Shown here in pieces: positions 54,753 to 64,000 of a stretch of 64,000 bases of DNA. Positions within the stretch are counted from its first letter, which is position 1. Every line of letters begins with the position of its first letter. The DNA comes from Oryza sativa Japonica Group (taxonomy: Eukaryota; Streptophyta; Magnoliopsida; Poales; Poaceae): the NCBI RefSeq assembly GCF_034140825.1, contig NC_089041.1, positions 3,358,001 through 3,422,000 on the forward strand. The letters are read 5' to 3'. The notes under the pieces are model-generated. The model was given only the letters and a program-made list of their open reading frames with translations, ran no database searches and was not told the DNA's origin. The position numbers and the translations under genes were made by a program.

Positions 54753-56135
54753 CCACACAATGTACCTGCTCCTAATTGGATTAAGTTAATTTACATCTCT
54801 TTTCATTAGGGATGTATTTAGATAAAATTGGTTTAGATTTTGTTTTTAGGCTGCGTTCGTTTTAGGTGTTTGGCTTAGCCGAACAATTAAGAAAGCTTTG
54901 ATTTTTTTTATAAATAAAAGTATACCGTTTAACAGTTTAAAAATCATGTTTACAATAAATAAAAAAGTAGCTCCCTGTAAGCAAGATTAGAACGGGACCT
55001 TAATTTTTGTAACATTAAAAGTCACCCGGTTTACTTTAATTGCACCGAAAGATCGTTTCGTTACTGTATATTGTATTTTCGCAGTGCACGGTCAAGTTCG
55101 ACGCCGGTGGTCGACAACGTAACACCCGTTGCTCAGATCAACAGCGGTATCAACATCAACAGTAGAGTCAAAAATTTTGCAGCTTGCTGAACAGGGAGTT
55201 GCAATCTGTTGCAATCTACACACGTGCACGTAAAAAAATAAATAATTGCAATCTGGACGCCTTGTTGCCGCTGTACAAACAGAGATGATCCAGCCTGATG
55301 GATAGGTGATATGCGATGTGCATCTAGGGGTGAAAAAATGTTTCTTGGTAGGTTAGAAATTTTATATTTATTATCAATTTAACTATTCAGTGACGACTTC
55401 AATATGACATTGATAGAAATTACAAAAATTAAATTTTATATATGTAGCTAGAATCGTAAACTGTAAGAAATGATATCGCTTCTACAGAAAGATAAATTGC
55501 ATCCAATTGTACTCGTGAAATTAAAATCGTTGCTCACGTATGCCAATGCCTTCAAATGCCTTTCATCCAAACAAATAAAACCTTCCAGCTTTGTTATGTT
55601 TTTCCCATAAGTGTCCAAATTAAAAGGTAGTAGTGGTTAGTACTTGATAGTCAAGGGTGACTTATGCAAGTTAAATCTTAACCAACCCATCAAAGTTAAA
55701 GTGGTTTGAGTGATAAAAGGTGGAATATTCTTAATTACACTTCAGGGTGATGCTGTCACCCAAAACTTCAAAAAATGGTGAACTTTCATATACCGGAGAG
55801 TCTATCAAGCATGATGCATAGGTGTGTTTTATAGCAGCCGTGGTGAAAACTCCCAAACCTTAAAACAATGGTGCATTTCTTATATTTAAAGCACTGTCAA
55901 GTATCTAGAGAAAGCCTCTGCGAAAACTTCATCTTCATTATTAAAAAAAAAGAAGCACAAGGCCAATTAATATTCTGAGTTACGTGTGCATCAGCCAATT
56001 TACCAAAAATACTGCTATACATACGATAAAATTTCTTATGGTCAGAGCGTATGATACTTATTCTCTTGTGTGTGCGGCAAATATGGGGCTCGGGATGTTT
56101 CAACCCAATCGACAATCATGGAAGGTAGTGTCGTA

Positions 56136-56448
56136 CTCCCACCAGGATGATAATACTTGTCGTTTTAGACAAGAGTGAGGTCAAACTTTAGAATCTTTAA
56201 TTATGAATCATTTTAAAGTATTCATCTTTCAAATACAGTGACTATATATATATAGTCACTGTATTTGAAAGATGAATATTTTAAAATGATTCATAATCAT
56301 TTTATGTATATATATATATAAGTACTTTAATAAAATCATATATTTGTTAACACTTTTATACATATTATAATGATAAATAATGGTCAAAGTTAGTTTTTGA
56401 AGACCGTGCTCGTGTCAAAAGTGATAAGTATTATCAACCCGGAGAGAG
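56136..56448. mobile_element. Stowaway-type MITE with internal foldback
   Basis: Ends CTCCCACCAGGATGATAATAC and TATTATCAACCCGGAGAGAG, bounded by TA (56134-56135, 56449-56450). It encloses a near-perfect palindrome at 56200-56297. Confidence 0.72.
56200..56297. repeat. 98-bp near-perfect palindrome
   Basis: The left arm starts ATTATGAATCATTTTAAAG and ends CAGTGACTATA. The right arm is its reverse complement with one mismatch. The arms are about 47-48 bp with a TATATA centre and would form a long hairpin. Confidence 0.9.
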
Positions 56449-56958
56449 TAATAAAATTGTATCAGTCTCATCATAGCAATTTCCATTTACCTCAAAGATT
56501 AGGATGATGAGGAAAAGACCAATACTTCACTTAATTCTTAAACATAATATACAAACATTAGATAGTTTGATTGGTCATAGTCACATCAGATGGTGGTACA
56601 AGTCAAGGTGTCCTTCTAGGTTGTCCAAATGAAGGTTTGTAATGTATATTTATTCAACCAAAAGATGTTTTTTCAAAGATATAGTAGGCCAAAATCGGTG
56701 TGAATTTTGATCTATATATTGTTTTAGAGTTTGAGCCATTAAAAAATATGTAACCAAGCTTGTTATAATAGATGTTTTCATAATATTACACATATAATTA
56801 TTTCAGAATTTATGCAGGGTAATTGAGCAACCAAAGTTGTGCCCTTTTTACTTAATTAGAAAAGATATATAAAGACATTCTTTTGTAACCGAAAGAGTAA
56901 TTGCTCAATAACCAGCACAAGAAACTAGCACTGTACCTGAATCATTGGAGCACACTAA

Positions 56959-57301
56959 GAGGGTGTTTAGATACATGGTAAAGTTTTAGTGTGTCACATC
57001 GGATATTATATAGGGTGTCGCATTGGATGTTCGGGCACTAACAAAAAAAAACTAATTACATAATCCTTCAGTAAACCGTAAGATGAATTTATTAAGCCTA
57101 ATTAATCTGTCATTAGCAAATGTTTATTATAGCACCACATTGTCAAATCATATGAAGCAATTAGGCTCAAAAGATTCGTCTCGCAAATTAGTTATAATAT
57201 GTGCAAGTAGTTATTTTTTTACTATATTTAATATTTCATGTAGGTGTTCAGACGTTTAATGTGATATGGTGTAAATTTTTGTGTGGGATCTAAATAGGGC
57301 C
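56959..57301. mobile_element. MITE with 3-bp TSD, copy 3 (diverged)
   Basis: Ends GAGGGTGTTTAGAT and ATCTAAATAGGGCC, flanked by TAA (56956-56958, 57302-57304). The central GCCTAATTAATCTGTCATTAG and AAAAGATTCGTCTCGC phrases match copies at 22455 and 32365, while the outer parts differ. Confidence 0.7.
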
Positions 57302-60300
57302 TAACTGAACCATCCTCTCAAAATGTGTACTCAAATATATCGATGAAAGTGACTATTATTTGCTAGGATTTTGTGGTGATGAGTCCTTTTTTAGTTGTTT
57401 TTGTCAGCATAATTGATTAATTAATTGAGTATCGAATTGATCAATCAGAGGCTATGGCCCCCATCACCTTTTGCTTATTTTGGTTTAACAATGTCCAACT
57501 TGTGTCATGGCCTTATGAGTTGGCTGAATTTGGCGAATTGCATCATGTCCATGAGATCACAACGCATTATGTATGCAAACATATATGTACAAAACCTCTT
57601 TAGTTTGATAGCAACGTTGAGTTGCAGACACATTGGAGTTGAGTCAGTCCATGGCAGCTGGAGTGTTACTAGTGGCGCGCACACACACACTGACATTGGT
57701 GAATTTAGTGGCCACCATTAGTGGACTGATCATGTAAGTAACTAAGCACTTTTAATCGATAGTTGTATAGCATTATATCACTTCATCTTTAGCTTTGATG
57801 TAATTAAATATAGTGGAGTCTGTGGTAATTTGTGATGTGGTAGCAGGTTAACTGAACTCTTGACCTCAGCTCGATAACTTTTTAACTTTTTTTTTTTGCT
57901 TATTGTCATTACTCACAGTCACTGGATTTATCCATCCAACATGGACATGCATGCTATCTCCAATCATAATGTCAATTTATAGGCCATTGTTGCCTCTTTT
58001 TTAGTCTTTATATTACTAGACTTCAGAGCAAGCTTGTGAACCGTAATATTAACAAAGTTAAGTTGAAGTGCTATATACTCCCTTAAAAATTTGAGCGTAT
58101 TGAAACCAAAGGATTATTAAACAATCCTTTGACTTCTTTTACATTATAGTGACATCTCCATTAAAAACAAGAAATGGTGGTGCGTTTATATGATGAGAAA
58201 AACAATTCAAAGCATGGCACCGTGCTACTGCATGCTATAGTAGGTCAGCACATTAAACGACTACAAATTGAGTTGAAATATCACAAAATTTTAGTTCAGT
58301 TGTAAACATCAAAGACAAATTAGGAGATACTTTTAGAGATGATACCCCTGCAACTGTTTCAAGCAAGCGACAACTGTCAGCAGCTCTGATGAATGTGGCA
58401 CAGGCGACTGAATGTTCAGTTCCAACCTGATCTTGAAAAATTCAGAAAGAAGCCAAATGTTCTACTGAAAAAAAGATAACATTGCAAAGTTTGGTCAGAG
58501 TAGAAATTCCGTCACAGAAAAAAGATGGTCGTCAGAGTAATCTCGGATAGGCAGAGGCATCTCTTTCTTAATTAATAATTAATGACAAAAGAGCCAAATC
58601 TTTCATGAAAATCCGGGCGACAGCTGACAAAATTATATCTATCTGAAGGAGAAGCCTTGGAAAATTGAATGGATTAAGACTTCGAATTATTAAAGATTGC
58701 ATCAAACACAACTACTGGAAGATCAATTCATGCATGATGGCACACTGAAAAAGATTACTTTCATACTTAAAAAAAATCTTGAATTATGGGACTAGCTAAT
58801 TAACTAAGAAGAACAGTTCAGAGCGACCGTTCTTCCACACGTCTGCATCATCTAATATCAAAGGCTGGACTGGTCCTGTTGCTCTTATTACAGCTGACAG
58901 TGATGGAAGGTAGAAGAAACGTCATGAACTTATCCAAGAGATAGATAGATAGAAATGGTGATGGATCAAGAGATGATCACAAAACCGAAAAAAAAAAGGC
59001 GAAGAAATATGAATCCTAGCTTGGAGATGGATCAGGGACCATCAGGTAGAATATATCTGCTGTGATGTCCAAATCCAGATATCAGAACGAAAAAGATTGT
59101 CAGGTTCCGTTCTTTTCTCTAACAAGAGTTGGATGAAGATAAAGATTTTCGTGGCACGCTTTTCAAACAGCTAAACGGTACGTTTCGTGTGAAAACTTTC
59201 TATATGAAAGTTGCTCTAAAATATCATATTAATATATTTTTTAAGTTTGTAATAATTAAAACTCAATCAATCATACGTTAATACCACCTCGTTTTGTATA
59301 AAAAAAAACTTAATCTTCATCTTCAGGAGAAAAGAAAACCAAATAAGATAAGGTTTCTTCTCGTACGATTTAAATTTCACTGAGATTTTGACAGCCAGAA
59401 GCCCCATTGGTCAGAAAAAGATTTGAAGCCATGTGTGACAATAACACAATCTTTTTGGGTGAAGGGAGAACAAAAATCTGAAAAAGAGAACAGTGAGTTG
59501 GAAATTTGGAGAGTATGACACCATGTCACACCCTCTTAACCACTCTAGAGTCTTCATCGATAAACACAAGCAATGGTAGGGCAAAAAGGAGATCACAATG
59601 ATGGAAAAGAAAAACCTGGATTCAGAATCTTGTAAGCCTCAAACATCATATTTGAATACTCAGGGACGATTACATATTCCTCGCAGAAAAAAAAGGGACG
59701 ATTACATATTAGAAATAGACTACTATTACAAGAAAATTTACTGCATAACACTTAAAATGGACACCTAAAAACCCGGTAATTTGATGAAGTACATCATCGT
59801 CATTATTTTATTATTTATGCGCCATATAAAGAGAAACAATTAGAAAGGACAAGTTTATCCCTCGGACCAACAACTTCTAACCTAACTGGGTTTAACTTGG
59901 ACCAGACCCAAGCCACTTTCCCTCCCTAGATCCCCTATTTAGAACCCTAGAAATTGGAGATGCCCACGGCAAGCAGCGACAGAAGCAGCGATGAGAGGTG
60001 TGAAGCAAAGTATGTCTGAACCCGCTACTTGCTAAGGTTTTTGAGAGAGAGGGTGAGCATGTTAGGAGAGAGCAGATCAATACCCATAGCTCGTCGCCGC
60101 CGTCGTGGATGCCATTGCCACTATCTCCAATTTCTATGGTTTTGTAGATTGGATTAGGAGGGGGGTGGCTTAGTTGGTATCGCTAGGGTTTTGGAGAGGG
60201 GGGATTGTCATCGGCATAGAATGTAGCTCGGGTCTGGTTGGGATTCATGACGCTGGCCCAAAAACCATTTCCGTTCAAGTGTACTATAGCAAATTTTGTC

Positions 60301-62406
60301 CTATACAAGGGACTTTCTTACTACTCTCTTTCTTCAGAAAGCAAAGATTAGTTTTATCAGAGGACTAACCAAATCTGAAATCACAATTTGAGGTGGATAC
60401 GGAACCAACCATTGAGCCTTGGCCTTGGTTCGATGCTCATGATCAGGCCGATAAGTGTGGGCCAACGTGCCGGGCCAACATATCAGCCCATCGTAGCCCA
60501 CTCTGATGTTCTTTACCGTTTCGGACTTAACACTACTAACATTTTTTCCATTACATGGCAAACACACACACATCTCTATCTCTTCTCTTCTCTACTATTA
60601 AAAGTTTAAAGTGTTTTTGCTTGAAAATTTTGTACGTCGTCCGATTTGTTTCTGTTGTCGTATCGGTTTAGTTCGGCACGATTCAGTCGCCGTTCGCTCG
60701 CTCGGACTGACAATGAAGATTGAATCTAGCTATGTAAAGAAAATGATTATTTTCTTGCTTTATGTGTGCAAATTTAATTGGGCTACAGAAAGCTGGCCGA
60801 ACTGACATATATGGGTTGTATACTTGAGGGGAAGGAATAAGTCTATTCTACCTATCTCCTGTTTTGTCTATGATCAAATGGCATATCTCAACCCAAAACC
60901 AGGTATAATGCTTCTCTCAACTTAAAAAATCGGTGCAAATTAGCTCAGCTCCATTAATGGTTTAGACAATGGTCTATGCTAAGTCAGTAAAAAAACTTTT
61001 AAAAATAATAGTGGGACTTATATCTCATTCCTTCTCTATCTGACACATATGTGTTTGCATCATAATTTGGCATTTAGTTAGTATATTTGGGCAGGCCAAA
61101 TTATTTAGAATAGGTTGCTGGAATTATCATGTGGTCTGCTTGAGAGTACTTCGAAGTTCGAAGTATATATGTGCAGGAACTTATCATGCATTGCTCGGCT
61201 GATCTGTGTAAGATGCTGGGGAGCGGCAGCCGTTTAGTTGGCTTGGGCTGGTCACATGCATGCAGCAGTAGCATAGGAGAGTGAGATTTGGCGACTGAGA
61301 TCAATGTTTGCATGGTGATTTTACTGGCAGCTGGCTGCATTAGTTTGCGAGGCGGTTGTTTTGCAGGGTACACAAATGCAAATGGAGTTGTGCACAGGAG
61401 GGTGATCAAGCCGGTGCTGGAATTTGTGCAGATGGATGCGTGGCGGCGTGGCTCGTGTTACACTGGAGGTGCTCGGTTTGATCCACGCGGGGCCGTGCCG
61501 CAGGTGACAGGCGTTGGAGGACTACCGAGGCGAGTAAATTTGCCTACGATAAGACCGTCAGCGAACGAGATCAAATGCAGTTGCTACTAGGACTGCACAT
61601 TAACTGCTGTACACAATCTGAACCATCTATGTCTGAATCTAACGGCCAAAAAAGATTCGGCACAGTAAAATCAGAATAGTAAATCGCTACAGTATTTGCT
61701 ACAGTATTTATCCACCGATAGATCTGCCTCAATTAGAGCCGTGCCAAGACGTCCATACTTGGTGTGAAATGATATCCAATAAAAAAGATGTCTCTAAGAA
61801 AGACTTGTGTACCCTAATTCTTCTTCTGGTTGTTTGTGAGATCTAAAAGGAGAGAAATCAGCGTGTCTCAGAACATAAGGAGACTGTAGACCCTAAACCG
61901 TTGGCCAAAATAAAGGAATAAGCAAGAACTTGGGTTCTGGCTAAAGAAAAAAAAACTTAGAGAGTTTCTTTCTTCACACGTATAGTTATGTATAGCATTT
62001 TTTTTTCTATTTCCCTATTGGGGTCGTACTTTTCTCTCGCTATATTTAATGAAATAGCACCATCTTATACTGATTCGATTAAAGAAAGTTTCGCTAACTT
62101 TCAGAGGGACATAGATCCTTAATAGATAGCGTTACCAAATAAAGCAGAATAAGTTCTCTAATTTTTAGAGGGACATGAATCTTTAACAGATAGGAGTCAC
62201 TCTCGTAGACTCATGTCAGGGACACCCATCAGTTAGAGGAGCCTCTCGCAAATCAAGCTGCAATATACGCAAATGGCTGGCAATGGATCATATACCCCCT
62301 TCTGAACTTTGAACATTTGATAAATGAATTTTCTAGCATTTTGAAATCCGAATCGATTTATTATTGCCGACAAGGCACACACGAGAGAGGAGCACGCGGC
62401 GGCTGA

Positions 62407-63399
62407 TCAGCCGTCGAGGCGGGCGCCGCCGCCGCCGTCGGTGTCAACGAAGAGCTTGACGGCGTGCATGAGGTCGCCGGAGGCGGCGGACCAGGGGTCG
62501 ATGGTGAAGAAGCCATGCTGCTGCCCCTCGAACTCCAGCGCCTCCACGGGCTTCCCCATCGCCGCCAGCCTCGCCGCGTAGTCCAGCGCGCGGTCGCGGA
62601 GGAGGTCGCGCCCGCCGACCACCACCAGCGTCGGCGCGAACTCCGCCGCGGCGAGGTCGGGGCTCGCCGGCCCGAACGGGTTGGAGAACGGGTGGTCCGC
62701 CGTGGCGCCGCCCGCCGGCAGGGAGAGCCGCCAGTAGCGGTCGTTGAGGTCGCGGTTGAGGAACGCGTCGTCGGGGCACGCCGCCTCCGACGGCGTCCGC
62801 TCCACGCCGCCGAAGAACGGCATGAGCTGGACGTAGCCGGCGACGCGCGCGGGCGCCAGCTCGGCGCGCCCGGAGGCGGAGCCGAACCGCACGGCGAGGT
62901 GGTGCGCGATGGTGCCGCCGGCCGAGTCGCCGGAGACGAACACCCGCCCGAAGTCGGCCGCCTCGGCGACCCACGTGTCGCCGCCGGGGCGCGCCTGCGA
63001 GGCGAGCCAGAGGAGCGCGTTCTCGGCGTCCTCGAACGCCGCGGGGAGGCGGTGCTCGGGAGCGAGGCGGTAGTCGGGCGCGACGACGACGGCGCCCAGC
63101 TCGGCCGCCAACCGGAGGCAGTAGTTCTGGCAGTTGGGCCAGGTGCGCGACCCGATGCAGAACCCGCCGCCGTGGTAGTAGAAGAACACCGGCAGCCGCC
63201 CGCCGCCGCGCTCCCGCGGCCGGTACAGGCGGACGCCGAGCCCGCGCGCCGCGTCGAACACCGCGTCCTTCCACTCCACGCTCCCGTCGTCCCGCACCGG
63301 CGTCGCGAACCCGGGCGCGGCCCTGCGCTCCACGGCGCCGTCGCTGTACACGAACAGCACACCGCGGCACTCGTCGACCACCACGCGCTCCGCCGCCAT
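62407..63399 (-). CDS. carboxylesterase E (CXE15-like)
   Basis: Intronless, 330 aa from the ATG at 63399 in CGCCATGGCGG. The frame stays open upstream, but that part is a His/Pro/Ser-rich translation of the leader and is rejected. HGGG 76-79, S159 in GDSAGGT, D265 in GGRDLLRDR, H295 in GQQHGFF. VYYHGGGF has Tyr where the others have Phe. It is closest to D by the GTIAHHLAVR and MPFFGGVERTPSEAACPDDAFL segments. The N-terminus VVVDECRGVLFVYSDGAVERR is shorter and more diverged than in A-C. Expected to be a soluble hydrolase; substrate unknown. Confidence 0.93.
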   Translation of the reverse strand: MAAERVVVDECRGVLFVYSDGAVERRAAPGFATPVRDDGSVEWKDAVFDAARGLGVRLYRPRERGGGRLPVFFYYHGGGFCIGSRTWPNCQNYCLRLAAELGAVVVAPDYRLAPEHRLPAAFEDAENALLWLASQARPGGDTWVAEAADFGRVFVSGDSAGGTIAHHLAVRFGSASGRAELAPARVAGYVQLMPFFGGVERTPSEAACPDDAFLNRDLNDRYWRLSLPAGGATADHPFSNPFGPASPDLAAAEFAPTLVVVGGRDLLRDRALDYAARLAAMGKPVEALEFEGQQHGFFTIDPWSAASGDLMHAVKLFVDTDGGGGARLDG

Positions 63400-64000
63400 G
63401 GCGATGGATGGATGGATCGAAGCGGGAGGAGATCGACAGTGAGGTGGAGGTGGAGGTGGAAGCGTGACGTGTGGTGATATAGGCGCGTGGAGTGGTGGAG
63501 GTGGTTGCGGTATGAGATGAGACGAGACGAGACGAGACGAGAAAGGCGTGGTGCCGTCTCGGCCGGCACAAGGGTACAAAAACCGTTCCAGGAGTTCTTT
63601 CGTTGCATGTACGGTCGGTCTGTCTGGCACCTGTTGTTGATAGTCAAATTTGGCATATATGATAATAAAAGTTTATATGGTATGATTCGGCTGTTAATCA
63701 AGCAAATAGCGGTAGGAGAAAATTAGTTAGTATTGACCTGGATAGAGAGCTAATTATATTTGTCATTAATTAAATTAGATGAAGCAATTTAGCCGAAGCT
63801 AACCAATATTGAAGATATATATTAGGGATTATCTGGTAGCAGTGAAGGTTAAAAGGGCGAGGTATGATGCGAAGTAGGCACAGAAGATCTCGGTGCACAC
63901 TATATTCAGAATGCAGCAGGCAAGAAAAGCTTCCAACAGAAATCCGCTGGATTGCCTACCGTCATTAGATAATTGTGTTTCCTACCTTCAATCGGTTAAA
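63400..64000. other. 5' flank of esterase E and window end
   Basis: 63400-63550 is the leader and promoter of esterase E, with ACCTCC repeats and an ACGAG repeat (63517-63540). A weak TATA-like CTATATCA is near 63476. The remainder is AT-rich with nothing recognised. Confidence 0.45.

Larger units (their letters stand above)
54657..62406. other. spacer between esterases D and E
   Basis: 7.7 kb without a supported gene. It contains a foldback Stowaway (56136-56448), a 3-bp-TSD MITE (56959-57301), and possible degenerate MITEs near 54850-55010 and 59105-59335. 59890-60330 looks like a fragment with 5'UTR-like GAACCCTAGAAATTGG and a GGTTTTGGAGAGG tail, unassigned. Open stretches at 57425, 61288 and elsewhere lack family motifs. 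Confidence 0.45.

Noticed and set aside
35139-63399. Gibberellin receptor GID1 genes
   Set aside because: All five proteins keep the catalytic His that GID1 lacks, so they are better called esterases.
63400-63630. 77-residue N-terminal extension of esterase E
   Set aside because: It is low-complexity His/Pro/Ser sequence from the leader, absent in the paralogs, and the ATG at 63399 fits the family start.

Overview
The window looks like nuclear DNA of a grass, most likely rice (Oryza). The evidence is GC-rich first exons and single-exon genes set in AT-rich spacers, GT-AG introns, and several rice-type repeats: a Rim2/Hipa-like CACTA element with CACTGGTGGAGAAACC ends, Stowaway and other small MITEs, Mutator-like and hAT elements with exact target-site duplications (TSDs), and tRNA-derived SINEs. 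Nothing bacterial or organellar is seen.

Layout. 0-2.7 kb: spacer with a Mutator-like element (9-bp TSD). 2.7-16 kb: a tandem duplication carrying two MKS1-like VQ-motif genes. The upstream region of the second gene is split by an 8.8-kb CACTA element (5851-14690). That element holds a decayed TNP2 transposase, a convergent plant-mobile-domain-like gene and a nested solo LTR. 18.5-20.2 kb: a two-exon steroid 5-alpha-reductase family gene, minus strand. 21.4-24.0 kb: a GTD-binding (DUF593) coiled-coil gene, minus strand, with a solo LTR just upstream. 25.5-26.65 kb: a hAT element. 26.9-31.8 kb: a complete 12-exon RIO1 kinase gene, plus strand. 35-63.4 kb: five intronless carboxylesterases (alpha/beta-hydrolase 3 fold, CXE15/GID1-related), all on the minus strand. 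They are spaced by transposons, a 5'-truncated LINE and a polyadenylated retroposon with a 15-bp TSD.

How the genes work together. There is no operon-like logic. The two VQ genes and the five esterases are local expansions. The esterases keep HGGGF and the full Ser-Asp-His triad, so they are probably active hydrolases rather than GID1-type receptors. RIO1 serves 40S ribosome maturation, and its upstream region has GGCCCA-type motifs often seen in plant ribosome-biogenesis promoters. Much of the non-genic sequence is transposon-derived, and many elements could be closed exactly from their TSDs. I see no new multi-gene system. The most informative structures are the paralog-verified CACTA insertion, the LTR next to the DUF593 gene, and the esterase array.
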